NCBI RefSeq assembly: GCF_000025985.1 | Contig: NC_003228.3 | Span: 744,001-808,000, forward strand | Direction of reading: 5' to 3' | From: Bacteroides fragilis NCTC 9343 | Lineage (GTDB): Bacteria; Bacteroidota; Bacteroidia; Bacteroidales; Bacteroidaceae | Length of the DNA: 64,000 bases | Shown: positions 8,538-17,278 of the stretch, one piece after another | How the letters are laid out: each line of letters starts with the position of its first letter | Numbering within the stretch: the first letter of the stretch is position 1 | The notes under the pieces: model-generated | The model's input: only the letters and a program-made list of their open reading frames with translations | Told to the model about the DNA's origin: nothing | Databases searched by the model: none | Translations under genes and position numbers: made by a program

Positions 8538-9479
8538 AATTAGTAAGGTTTCTTGGTTTTCAGTAATAATAAAATTATTATTTTGTTAATATATGACTTT
8601 TTTTTATATGAACATCCTCCAAAAAGATTTTTTTATTTTTAATTAACTAATTAAAAAAAACGGTATGCAATGCCATTCTTGCTGTTATTGAATAGTGAGA
8701 CGAATAGTATGTACTCTGTTGATATCTGAGTAGTTACGCTTTCTTTTGCTGTATCCCTTCTATTATAAATCAATGCTGTATTTTCGCGTTTGGTGAAGGT
8801 GGCGGTCGCTGACTGGCCTGTTATACTTTCGGAGATAAACGATAAACTCTCTCCGATGGAGCGAACCATATCCGGGGTAATCTGTATACATATGAAAGCC
8901 TCATTATCTTTTTAGTAAAAGAGTGAGGACTTATTGTAACAGCCATCGAATCATCCTCTTGATAAAGTGCGACGGTTCTTTTCTTCTTTGCGGATTACGA
9001 ACTAACCAACGGTATTTGTTTTTGATATTAAACGATTGTATACAAGTATGTTATGATGAATCTCCGTTTGTTTATTCCGGCCCTGGTATGCGGGCTCATG
9101 GGCCTTGGTATACGGGCTCATAAGCCCGGGTGGCGGGGATGGGATGAAGAACGGATCATTTTCGACTAAACAGTAAAGGAAAGCACAATGCTCTAAACAA
9201 TGTATTCAGTTAATAAATACGTTCCTTAGTGTTGCCTATCAGCGTCTTAACGATTGGATGGCACTCAAGTTGACGGGTGGAAGATAGAAGATGCGGGTGG
9301 AAGATAAACAGGCTGAAAATGCGATCTTCCACCGCGTCATTGCATTGATTATTAATGGAGTAAGTGGAAAAAGGTGGAAGACGGAAGATCGAAACGTATT
9401 TTTTGTAGGAGAAGCAGTTGCTCTGCCAAGTGAAGCATTAAAATAGAATAAAGAATATTCTCTGAAAAATAGCAGAGAT
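8538..9479. other. Gene-poor interval of 0.9 kb with repeats and a possible gene remnant
   Basis: No convincing gene lies here. The 100 bp next to the GT-B gene is very AT-rich and must hold its promoter, though I see no clean TAnnTTTG element. On the reverse strand 8651-8911 is an open frame with protein-like composition (around ITPDMVRSIGESLSF and TATFTKREN), but it has no good start codon or recognised family, and may be a decayed fragment. 9079-9122 holds two tandem 22-bp copies, and 9275-9382 holds four copies of GGTGGAAGA in both orientations. Annotated-looking frames at 8923-9123 and 9239-9520 are low complexity and not supported. Confidence 0.5.
9079..9122. repeat. Two tandem 22-bp repeats
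   Basis: Units at 9079-9100 and 9101-9122 share the frame GGCC(C/T)TGGTAT(G/A)CGGGCTCAT and differ at three positions. They are immediately followed by AGCCCGGG, which can pair with part of the second unit's GGGCT. They lie in the gene-poor interval upstream of rsgA's 3' side; no function is evident. Confidence 0.6.
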
Positions 9480-10412
9480 TCAGTATGCCGCACGGTATTT
9501 TCCTTCCTCCTTATCCTCAAGCATACTCAGATAGGAAGTGTAGCGTGATTCGCTGATGTAGTGCTCTTCTACTGCTTTCCGAACAGCACAACCGGGTTCT
9601 TGGCGGTGTGTGCAGTTTCCATATTTACAGTTTGCCGAAGTTTTGAATATTTCGGGGAAGTAGTGACCTATCTCTTCCTCTTCCATATCGAAAGTACCAA
9701 AACCTTTGATTCCCGGAGTGTCGATAATGTATCCGTCTCCCGGTACAGGGAACATTTCGGAGAAAGTGGTGGTGTGCATTCCCTTGTTGTGATAAGCTGA
9801 TATTTCCGCAGTCTTGACTTCCAGCCCCGGAACAAGGGCATTGATGAGGGTTGATTTACCCACTCCCGAATGTCCGGAGAAGAGGGTTACCCGGCCTTTC
9901 AGTTCCTCGCGTATGGCATCGACTCCTTCACCGGTCAGTGCGGATATTTTAAAACAAGGGTAACCTATTTGGGTATAGAGCGTGATGAGGCTGTCCAGAT
10001 AATGCAATTCGTCTTCATCATAAGCATCCACTTTGTTGAAAAGAATCTTCACCGGTACCCGATAGGCTTCTGCCGATGCTAAAAAGCGGTCGATAAAAGT
10101 GGTTGAAGTTTCGGGATAGTTAACAGTCACCACCAGCATACATTGGTCGAGGTTGGCTGCAAGAATATGTGATTGTTTGGAGAGGTTCGATGAACGGCGG
10201 ATGATGTAATTTTTCCGATCTTCTATCTCACTGATAAAGGCTGTTCCTTCCTGATTGAGTATGATTTGTACACGGTCACCTACGGCAACGGGATTTGTAC
10301 TCCGTATGCCTTTCAGCCGAAAATTACCTTTGATCTTACATTCAACCAGCTGCCCGTCATCAGTTTTCACCTGATACCAGCTACCTGTATTCTTTATTAC
10401 TAATCCCTTCAT
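9480..10412 (-). CDS. rsgA: Ribosome small-subunit-dependent GTPase A
   Basis: 310-residue circularly permuted GTPase that acts in late 30S subunit assembly in the cytoplasm. An N-terminal OB fold (about 1-65) is followed by the permuted G domain with [10 protein letters not shown] (G4), SALTGEG (G5), [14 protein letters not shown] (G1), and DTPGIKGFG (G3). The C-terminal zinc motif reads [14 protein letters not shown] with the expected Cys/His ligands. Length is normal for the family. It follows frr on the same strand after a 95-bp gap that contains a strong hairpin, a common neighbour pairing in Bacteroides. Confidence 0.97.
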   Translation of the reverse strand: MKGLVIKNTGSWYQVKTDDGQLVECKIKGNFRLKGIRSTNPVAVGDRVQIILNQEGTAFISEIEDRKNYIIRRSSNLSKQSHILAANLDQCMLVVTVNYPETSTTFIDRFLASAEAYRVPVKILFNKVDAYDEDELHYLDSLITLYTQIGYPCFKISALTGEGVDAIREELKGRVTLFSGHSGVGKSTLINALVPGLEVKTAEISAYHNKGMHTTTFSEMFPVPGDGYIIDTPGIKGFGTFDMEEEEIGHYFPEIFKTSANCKYGNCTHRQEPGCAVRKAVEEHYISESRYTSYLSMLEDKEEGKYRAAY

Positions 10413-10430
10413 GTTTTATAAGCAGCTAGT

Positions 10431-10501
10431 TACAAGTTACGGGCTATTAAGAAAACTTTGAGGCGTTATACACAGATGTGTATGGTAGCCCGTAACTTGT
10501 A
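10431..10501 (-). promoter_or_regulatory. Perfect 16-bp inverted repeat between frr and rsgA
   Basis: TACAAGTTACGGGCTA at 10431-10446 pairs exactly with TAGCCCGTAACTTGTA at 10486-10501. The 39-nt loop itself contains a small ACACA/TGTGT stem. It begins 6 bp after the frr stop and ends shortly before the rsgA start. Without a T tract it is more likely an mRNA-processing hairpin or partial terminator that reduces rsgA relative to frr. Confidence 0.55.
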
Positions 10502-10507
10502 TTTCAA

Positions 10508-11068
10508 TTATACGGTCATAATTTCTTTGTCCTTTTCAGCCAGCATTTCTTCAATTTTGGCAATGTATTTGTCATGAACCTTCTGCAGTTTAGCTTCTGC
10601 GTTCTTTTGTTCATCTTCAGCCAAACCGTCTTTTACAGCTTTCTTCAGTGCATCGATGCCGTCGCGCCGTGCGTTACGGATACTGACTTTGGCTGTTTCA
10701 CCCTCAGCTTTACATTGTTTGGCGAGTTGCTTACGGCGTTCCTCGGTAAGAGGTGGAATACCGATGCGGATAATTTCACCGTTATTCTCCGGCATAATGC
10801 CGAGATCGGAGTCGATAATGGCTTTTTCAATAACCCGGAACATGCTTTTATCCCAAGGTTTAATCGTGATGCTGCGTGCATCGGGAGTGGTTACGGCAGC
10901 TACGTTGCTGATGGGCACCATGCTTCCGTAAGAGTCTACACGGATACCATCCAGCAAGCGTGTGCTTGCTTTTCCGGCGCGGATGTGTGCCAGTGCTTCT
11001 TCCAGATACATCACTGCCATATCCATCTTCTCTTGTGATTCTTCGATAATCGTTTTTACGTCTACCAT
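10508..11068 (-). CDS. frr: Ribosome recycling factor
   Basis: 186-residue RRF, which with EF-G splits post-termination ribosomes. The sequence is collinear with the family from [16 protein letters not shown] through [19 protein letters not shown], the hinge [15 protein letters not shown] and the C-terminal helix [14 protein letters not shown]. Length is the usual 185-186. It has its own promoter upstream (11114-11144). In many bacteria pyrH lies directly before frr; here they are separated by about 9.5 kb of accessory genes. Confidence 0.98.
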   Translation of the reverse strand: MVDVKTIIEESQEKMDMAVMYLEEALAHIRAGKASTRLLDGIRVDSYGSMVPISNVAAVTTPDARSITIKPWDKSMFRVIEKAIIDSDLGIMPENNGEIIRIGIPPLTEERRKQLAKQCKAEGETAKVSIRNARRDGIDALKKAVKDGLAEDEQKNAEAKLQKVHDKYIAKIEEMLAEKDKEIMTV

Positions 11069-11113
11069 CTTATTAAGTATTTATAAAATTGGCACTTTGA
11101 TTCATTTTGAAAA

Positions 11114-11144
11114 CAAAAGTAGATTATTTTTTGATTATCTGCAA
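11114..11144 (-). promoter_or_regulatory. frr promoter (sigma-ABfr type)
   Basis: On the reverse strand TTG is followed by 20 nt and then TACTTTTG (11121-11114), matching the Bacteroides -33/-7 pattern TTTG-N19-21-TAnnTTTG. Transcription would start around 11107, giving a leader of about 40 nt before the frr ATG at 11068. Confidence 0.6.
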
Positions 11145-11154
11145 CTATCTATAG

Positions 11155-11184
11155 AGAGAAATGCGTTGCCTGACGTTTCTCTTT
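11155..11184 (-). terminator. Weak hairpin at end of the chaperone-envelope operon
   Basis: GAGAAA(T)GCG and CGTTTCTC around an 8-nt loop can form a short bulged stem just after the stop of the last operon gene at 11195. The T tract is poor, so this is a tentative terminator. Confidence 0.3.
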
Positions 11185-11194
11185 CTAAATAGTA

Positions 11195-12253
11195 TTATTG
11201 GTAATTATCGCAATAGGTGGTAGACGGGCTGCTGATATAACGTCCGCTTAAGTTACAACTGGAACCACTGAGGTGACTACAATTGGAGCATCTTTTACCG
11301 CCGGATGAAGAAGATGATTTTCCTAAAAGTGAAAGCAGAAAGAGAGCGATTAGTACAATTAGTAAAAGGATGAGGAAATGAGCTACAATTAAGACAGTGG
11401 CTGTTGAACCAATTAAATAAGTTAATGTACAGATACACGCATGTTTCCATCCACCTTTGGGAAGTACTTTATTGAAAATAATACCTGTTTGCACAGATTG
11501 TCCGACAAGAAATCCAATTCCTACCACAGGCAAAAAGCCTACAAAGAAAAAGCCACAAATGATAGCGCCTATGATACAGATGCCCCAAGTATATATTCCC
11601 CATGTCCAATTGAAAGTTGCGTAGGAATTGTATTGCACATCATTCAAGGTATTGAAAAAACACATCCATTGATTAAATACAACTGCACCGAATATAAAGA
11701 AATTAATGATGGTCCATAGCCATCCTATTTTATCGGGAGTGCAAAACCAAATACTATTTGCGCCCATTGAAAACACATAAAATAGTTCTAACAAACAGAC
11801 GGTAATGAATAAACTGAGGTTTATCGTATGTTCGCTGTCTTCTAGCGGAGTACTTTCTCCACGACGCATTCTAAGGATGAATAGCACAATAGAAAGTCCT
11901 AATATGATATAAACTAAAGGGCGGCAATCATAATTTGTTTGTCGAAACCAGTCGCTGAGTGTATTTGTTGGAGCTTTTGCGGGAGGTGTTGGAGTAACAG
12001 GTCGTATGTAGGTCGTACTTACGTATCCATATCCGCCATTGAAGGATACCTTTGCCCATTCTCCATCTATTGATTCTACATTTACGATTCCTCCATGATT
12101 TATTGTTCCGATGACAGGAGCATTTGTGCTTCCATGACTACGTATGTTTAGAAAAGTATTGGCGGTCACTTCATACTTTTCCAAAGCTTGGGTAGAGAGG
12201 ACTATAATGAATAGTCCGATACAAATGAACAGGAATCGTTTGAATGTTTTCAT
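11195..12253 (-). CDS. SH3-domain multi-pass membrane protein with Cys-rich tail
   Basis: 352 residues from MKTFKRFLFICIGL, chosen because it starts a signal peptide and lies 11 bp after the L,D-transpeptidase stop; a longer frame to 12370 would overlap that gene heavily. After the signal (cut near TQALEK) comes a bacterial SH3 domain (about 25-90: VTANTFLNIRS, GEWAKVSFNGGYGYVST), a Pro linker, then about six membrane segments (about 115-315). The tail is Ser-rich and has CSNCSHLSGSSC plus one further Cys, which looks like a small zinc-binding element. The SH3 domain resembles that of the 931-residue protein two genes upstream, pointing to a shared envelope ligand such as peptidoglycan. It is the last gene of the operon. 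No specific function is recognised. Confidence 0.7.
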   Translation of the reverse strand: MKTFKRFLFICIGLFIIVLSTQALEKYEVTANTFLNIRSHGSTNAPVIGTINHGGIVNVESIDGEWAKVSFNGGYGYVSTTYIRPVTPTPPAKAPTNTLSDWFRQTNYDCRPLVYIILGLSIVLFILRMRRGESTPLEDSEHTINLSLFITVCLLELFYVFSMGANSIWFCTPDKIGWLWTIINFFIFGAVVFNQWMCFFNTLNDVQYNSYATFNWTWGIYTWGICIIGAIICGFFFVGFLPVVGIGFLVGQSVQTGIIFNKVLPKGGWKHACICTLTYLIGSTATVLIVAHFLILLLIVLIALFLLSLLGKSSSSSGGKRCSNCSHLSGSSCNLSGRYISSPSTTYCDNYQ

Positions 12254-12264
12254 CAGTTTGTTAT

Positions 12265-12816
12265 TTACTGGGTTTTTATGTCTTTTACAGAGGGCGTGAT
12301 GATAACAGTTGTTGGCACTCGGATTAAAGATACTAATTGCTCTAATTCTGAATTTTTGATTCGAATGCATCCTTCGGTCGCTCGGGTCCCAATAGATAAT
12401 GGGTCGTGGGTGCCATGAATCCCAATTCCTTTATGTCCGGGTGTTTCTAACCGGATGAAATGATTACCGTATGCACCCTCTATTTCACCTTTCCCATCTC
12501 CAAAATCGTGTTTCCATTTAGAAGCATCTTGGATATCGATTATTTTAAAAGTTCCTTCAGGAGTTTTTAAATCTCCTTGTTTTTCCTTGTTGCCATAATT
12601 CTTTCCACAAGCTATGTCGGCAGTGAATAATTCTTGGCCCTTATAGTCTATTAAGCGTAATTTCATTTCATCTTTTGAGATGAGAAGAATGTTCGCATTC
12701 TTAATTTGTGCCATTTGGGCAGTATGGTAGTAGTAGAAAGCTACTGCCATACCGCCTATAGAAAGGATAAATGTTAGATGCGATACAATTAGATACCGTA
12801 TAATTTTCTTTTTCAT
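12265..12816 (-). CDS. L,D-transpeptidase (YkuD) family protein
   Basis: 183 residues from MKKKIIRYLIVSH, which begins a signal anchor at about 5-30; a start seven codons upstream would overlap the preceding gene. The catalytic YkuD domain (about 50-180) shows LRLIDYKGQELFTAD, GDLKTPEGTFKI, and the active-site block IGIHGTHDP ... TRATEGCIRI with the catalytic His and Cys. The residue two before Gly-Cys is Thr instead of the more usual Ser. Such enzymes cross-link peptidoglycan or attach proteins to it in the periplasm. It sits between the 931-residue membrane protein (10 bp) and the SH3 membrane protein (11 bp), inside the Hsp70 operon, which is an unusual context. Confidence 0.85.
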   Translation of the reverse strand: MKKKIIRYLIVSHLTFILSIGGMAVAFYYYHTAQMAQIKNANILLISKDEMKLRLIDYKGQELFTADIACGKNYGNKEKQGDLKTPEGTFKIIDIQDASKWKHDFGDGKGEIEGAYGNHFIRLETPGHKGIGIHGTHDPLSIGTRATEGCIRIKNSELEQLVSLIRVPTTVIITPSVKDIKTQ

Positions 12817-12826
12817 TGTATTATGC

Positions 12827-15622
12827 TTAGTGTACAATTACTTGGCAGGAGAAGATTTTACTTCCCTCGTACCATATCTCGTACTGATAAGTACCTGGAG
12901 AATACACGTCACACTCTGGACTTCCCCAGCTTGTTAAATAAGAAACATTGTTATCAGCTCCGACAGCAGGTGTATACATACCATGTTTGTAAGTGTATCC
13001 GTTCGGCGAGTTCTTGTTGGCAATGAGTACACCATTGGGACGATAGATTTTGGCATACAATGTAATATTTCTGGCCCCGTTTAGACTTGAATAAATAATC
13101 TTTGGTTTCAGGTATTGTAATTTATTTCCGTAAAGCGGCTTCCCATAATCTTCTAAAATAGTCCCTTTATCGTTTGAGTTGGCAAATAACATTGTTCGGA
13201 TTTTGATGGGACACTCAACTGGTTTTGAAGAAACAGTTACAGCCTTTTCTGAATTGCCCTGAATTTGCACTCCGGTTGAATACAATAATTCTCCTTCGGA
13301 CCAGAATTCTATTCGGTAAGTTCCAGAAGTGTACGCATCTCCGGTTGTATTTCCCCAACCGGCTAAATTAATATATCCGGATCTGTTTAGAGTTACTTTT
13401 TGTTCATTAGTATATCCGGAGGGTGATCCTGTTCCAGTCATTAAGTTCCCCTGTGGAGTGATAATTTTATATTTGATGACCACTGAACTCTTCCCCGCAG
13501 GATTTTCATAGAAAATACGTGGAGACAAGTACTGAGTGGTGGTGGGGAGCTGTGTCCCAAATTGAGTAAGAATATTGTAACTTTTATCAGTATTTCCAAA
13601 AAGTGCCTTCGTTATTTTTAGTCCGTTCTCACTCTTTGCTTTTGACGGTTGCTGGTTGGTTGGGAGTTGAGGCGAGCGGCTAACCATAGCATTTGGGGTA
13701 GCATAGATAACTTTATATTTATCTGTTTTCCATGGATAATATCTAACATCTTTTATTTTGGCATTTTCTGTTGTTTGCTCTTGATATATAAAAACGGGAG
13801 TTTCGTCATCTGCAAACGAATAAATAGCCAATACACCTTCATGTGTGGAGCTGTTGGATAAGACAAATGCAAATTCTGTAAACTTCGTATATCCGTTAGC
13901 CAGTCGAGGGTAAAGTACTGCATTAGGTTTGACTTCTATAGGTTGTGCAAACAACTGCCATTGCCCCGTCCCTGTTTTATAGTTGTTTTTCTTTATAAAG
14001 TCTACGAGTGCCAGCCGACATTTTGCTGTCGGTGCTCCTTCCATAGCTTCTTTGCTTCCCCATAAGTTATTCAACAATTCAAAATCAGTTTTACTTAGGG
14101 TATAATTGGTAGATACATATCCCTTTTTCTCATTAGCTTTAATGTATGACCATCCATCTCCTTCTTTTTGGTAAGTGATGAGCTCCGAACCATAGGGCAG
14201 AGATTGGATACGATTATATTCTACATTTGCATTTTTATCGGAACGTTGCAACAAGCTGGATACGTATACATAGGTACGCTCTGCATCCCGATCAATGGTC
14301 ATAGGTTTATACCAATATTGATGGCCGCAAAAGCCTATAATAGCGGCGATAATCAGGAACGACCACAAACCTCCGTGCCCCTTTTTAGGCGAAACTGTAG
14401 ATGTTCGTCGGTTAGATGGAGTTCTTGGAGGAGGTGGCGGCGTTACCCGTGATTGTGTGGGGGGAGTAGAGGTCCGGTATTGTTTGATAGTGAATGTGTA
14501 CGTTGCAATTTGCAGATCATTCTCAAAGAATTCAATAATCCATTGGCCAGCGGAGAATACATTTCCAGACATACTTCCGAAGCCATTCAAGGGATATGCA
14601 GATCGGGAACCTGTGAGAGGGACATTACCATACCACGTATAACCGGACTTGCTGTTGCTGGCTGTCATGAGTGTCCTGTCGGGAGCGTATAATTTGTACC
14701 ATATATCTACACTGCTCCCTCCTCTTAATACTCGATAATCAATTCGAGGCTGTAAATAGCAGCTACGAGTATCGAGCTCGGCCTGGTTCGAAGGAATGGG
14801 ATCACCTTTTTCGTCAGTATTGGCAATTACCAATCCGGTTATTTCAATGGAAGGGGATGTTTGCCGGGGAGGAGTTTGTGGTATTCTTTCCTGAGGGGCC
14901 CTTTCTTGTATCGGGTTTTCGCGGGTATATTTCGTCATGAACTTTTTGAAGTCCTCAAAAGTTTTAGAATCTTTTGTATAATATGTTTTGGCTATTCCAC
15001 GAAAATCTTTGCTCCAGGTAATGATGTTTTTGTTATTGCTATGCAATTTGTCTGATGCGATTAGAATGGAGATATACTGCTCACATTCTTTTCGGGACGT
15101 TTCGTTAAATGTACCGTTTTTCCAGAAATTGGCTAAGAAACGGACAGCATTCCATTCATCTCGGTCCAGTTCATTCTGATTCTCGTATAACTGCGAATAA
15201 GTGCTTACCCATTTTTTTGCATTTTGTTTTAATATGATATTTTGAGATTCACTGTTGACAGGTGTCTGAAGAGGAGCCGAAGAGCGGGGTGCAGAACTCT
15301 GATATAATTCCTTTAATGCATTTTGGAATACTAAAAATGTAGTTTCGTCTTTAGTGTAATACTTCCTGGCGATGGTACGAAACTCTTTACTCCATACAAT
15401 AATTTCTTTATTATTGCTGTGTAATTTATCCGATTGTTCAAGAGTGCTTATCAGGTCCATGCATTCGCTGGTAGCATCCGGATCAAATTTTTTTCGCCAA
15501 TAGTCGGCCAGTGTCTCTATAGCAGTCCATTCTGCTGTAGAGAGTTCTGTTTGTTTGCTTTTAAGAAATCGACAAGCTTCGTTCCACTTGCCGATTTCCA
15601 GTTTTAATAAAGTCTTATCCAT
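12827..15622 (-). CDS. Large modular membrane protein: two helical repeats, three beta-sandwich repeats, SH3 domain
   Basis: 931 residues, no signal peptide, one central membrane segment (about 415-435, GGLWSFLIIAAIIGFCG) preceded by basic residues (SNRRTSTVSPKKGH), predicting N-inside/C-outside. The N-terminal half has two copies of an about 105-residue helical module (LHSNNKEIIVWSKEFR and LHSNNKNIITWSKDFR) and a beta module (about 258-380). After the membrane come an SH3-like domain (about 450-515, LPYGSELITYQKEGDGW) and two more beta modules (about 690-805 and 815-931). The three beta modules share LxxxLFxNTD-like starts, YLxPRI, GYT and a final SxGTYxIEFW pattern. The family is not recognised. 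Neighbours are Hsp70 (27 bp upstream) and an L,D-transpeptidase downstream. Confidence 0.8.
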   Translation of the reverse strand: MDKTLLKLEIGKWNEACRFLKSKQTELSTAEWTAIETLADYWRKKFDPDATSECMDLISTLEQSDKLHSNNKEIIVWSKEFRTIARKYYTKDETTFLVFQNALKELYQSSAPRSSAPLQTPVNSESQNIILKQNAKKWVSTYSQLYENQNELDRDEWNAVRFLANFWKNGTFNETSRKECEQYISILIASDKLHSNNKNIITWSKDFRGIAKTYYTKDSKTFEDFKKFMTKYTRENPIQERAPQERIPQTPPRQTSPSIEITGLVIANTDEKGDPIPSNQAELDTRSCYLQPRIDYRVLRGGSSVDIWYKLYAPDRTLMTASNSKSGYTWYGNVPLTGSRSAYPLNGFGSMSGNVFSAGQWIIEFFENDLQIATYTFTIKQYRTSTPPTQSRVTPPPPPRTPSNRRTSTVSPKKGHGGLWSFLIIAAIIGFCGHQYWYKPMTIDRDAERTYVYVSSLLQRSDKNANVEYNRIQSLPYGSELITYQKEGDGWSYIKANEKKGYVSTNYTLSKTDFELLNNLWGSKEAMEGAPTAKCRLALVDFIKKNNYKTGTGQWQLFAQPIEVKPNAVLYPRLANGYTKFTEFAFVLSNSSTHEGVLAIYSFADDETPVFIYQEQTTENAKIKDVRYYPWKTDKYKVIYATPNAMVSRSPQLPTNQQPSKAKSENGLKITKALFGNTDKSYNILTQFGTQLPTTTQYLSPRIFYENPAGKSSVVIKYKIITPQGNLMTGTGSPSGYTNEQKVTLNRSGYINLAGWGNTTGDAYTSGTYRIEFWSEGELLYSTGVQIQGNSEKAVTVSSKPVECPIKIRTMLFANSNDKGTILEDYGKPLYGNKLQYLKPKIIYSSLNGARNITLYAKIYRPNGVLIANKNSPNGYTYKHGMYTPAVGADNNVSYLTSWGSPECDVYSPGTYQYEIWYEGSKIFSCQVIVH

Positions 15623-15649
15623 TTATAGGGTTCTGCTTTGTTCTGTTTT

Positions 15650-17239
15650 TTACTCTACTGATGCTTTGTCGATGATTGCTTTTGATTTTCTGAGTTCTTC
15701 TTCACATTTTACACCGGTGATTTTGAGATCGAATTCAAGTTTATCATTTTCTACATAAGCTAATCCGTGCAAGATACCTTCCTGGTCAATCTGATATGTA
15801 ACTGAAATCTGGGTACCTTGAGGCCAGTCTTTGCTCAGTTTAAGCGTATGGTCGTCAATTAGTGTGCAGAATCTTTCTTCCACGATACTTTCTGTTTCCA
15901 TATTTGTGAAATCACTTTCAAATACTTTCACAGATACACCTCGTTGGTTAGGAATAGAAGTAGTAAAGGTTTCAATTCGTTTTGTGGGTAACGAACTATT
16001 TGCAAAAATGAGGTTTTGCACCATGCTTTGTCCTTCAATGATTACGTCGGTACCATATGTTTTACTGGTGACATTGACCACTGTGGTGCGATCTCCACGG
16101 AGAGGAGCCGGTTTATCATCACTTTCTCCTTCTTCATAGTCGCGAACTGCTTGTGAATAGGCGGCATTCATAGCATAAATTGCCGCTCCTTTGGCTACAC
16201 ATTCATCCGGGTCGGTTAGTTTGGCATCACAATTGAATTCTTTATCTACCCGTTCCTTTATTTGTGGCATGCGGCTACTGCCTCCCACCAACAGTATTTC
16301 ATCAATATTATTGTAACCTTTTTCTTTGGCAATAGCAATAACCTTCTTGGTGGCATCAATCGTTTCGTCCAGTTTCCTTTCTGTCAGTGAATTGAATAAC
16401 TCACGGCTAATCTCTATACGTGCGGAATTGCCTTCATATTGGTAAGTTGCTTTCGCTGTCTGCTTGGCTGTCAATACTTTTTTCTTGTCTTCTGCAAGTA
16501 ATAACAACTCATATTTTAGGTCTAATCGGTCTTCGAACGAATAAGAAGTGTTATTTTGTTCGTTAAAAGCTGCCAGCATATATTCAGCTAATGCGGTATC
16601 CCAGTCTACTCCTCCTAAATGATGGTCTCCACCTGTGGCTATTACTTTAATGGCACCACCGTTCACGTTAATCAAGGTAACGTCAAATGTTCCGCCTCCG
16701 AGGTCGTATACTAAAACCGTTTTTTTCTGATCAGTCTTTACACCGTAAGAGATCGCGGCAGCCGTAGGCTCATTGATGATAGAAAGTACATTTAAGCCGG
16801 CTATTTCTCCGGCCTGCTTGGTTTGCATACGCTCTTTGGTTCCAAAATAGGCCGGACAAGTGATAACGACATCTTTGATCGGTTCCGGATTATCTCCCAA
16901 ATCGTTGGCATCTTTAACCAGCTTTTTTAAGATGAAAGCCGAAATTTCTGTTGGGTCGTAATGATAGGGAAATTCGTTTGTATTTTTATCGAAACTGTCA
17001 TCTACACCTATATGGCGTTTTATGAATACTGCCGTTTTGGTAGGTTCAGTGGCCAACATACCTTTGGCTTCTTTTCCCACGACAACATGGTCCATATCCT
17101 CAAAATATACAGCGGATGGAGTAGTGGCATCTCCTTCGAAATTGCGGAGAACAATGGCTTGGTCGAATTTATCTACTTGTGCAATGCAACTGTAGGTGGT
17201 ACCCAAATCGATACCATATACACTTCTGGTATTGTCCAT
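15650..17239 (-). CDS. Hsp70-family protein without the C-terminal lid
   Basis: 529-residue DnaK-like ATPase, cytoplasmic. The nucleotide-binding domain (about 1-375) is intact: YGIDLGTTYSCIAQVD, phosphate and ATP motifs NEPTAAAISYG, DLGGGTFDVTLIN and LLVGGSSRMPQI. A linker region (about 375-390) leads to a substrate-binding beta domain (about 390-515; FANSSLPTKRIETFTTS, QRGVSVKVFESDF). The protein ends there, about 110 residues shorter than housekeeping DnaK, so the helical lid is missing. It follows a GrpE-like gene by 39 bp; no J-domain gene is visible. This is a second, specialised chaperone rather than the main dnaK, and its client is probably encoded in the same operon. Confidence 0.92.
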   Translation of the reverse strand: MDNTRSVYGIDLGTTYSCIAQVDKFDQAIVLRNFEGDATTPSAVYFEDMDHVVVGKEAKGMLATEPTKTAVFIKRHIGVDDSFDKNTNEFPYHYDPTEISAFILKKLVKDANDLGDNPEPIKDVVITCPAYFGTKERMQTKQAGEIAGLNVLSIINEPTAAAISYGVKTDQKKTVLVYDLGGGTFDVTLINVNGGAIKVIATGGDHHLGGVDWDTALAEYMLAAFNEQNNTSYSFEDRLDLKYELLLLAEDKKKVLTAKQTAKATYQYEGNSARIEISRELFNSLTERKLDETIDATKKVIAIAKEKGYNNIDEILLVGGSSRMPQIKERVDKEFNCDAKLTDPDECVAKGAAIYAMNAAYSQAVRDYEEGESDDKPAPLRGDRTTVVNVTSKTYGTDVIIEGQSMVQNLIFANSSLPTKRIETFTTSIPNQRGVSVKVFESDFTNMETESIVEERFCTLIDDHTLKLSKDWPQGTQISVTYQIDQEGILHGLAYVENDKLEFDLKITGVKCEEELRKSKAIIDKASVE

Positions 17240-17278
17240 AGTTATTTATCTTTTTAGAATTTTTTTTAGATGAGTTGA

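Noticed and set aside
8923..9123. 66-codon forward frame
   Set aside because: Its C-terminal part is the translated 22-bp tandem repeat; no supporting motif.
9239..9520. 93-codon reverse frame after rsgA
   Set aside because: Overlaps the rsgA end and is built largely from the GGTGGAAGA repeats; low-complexity composition.
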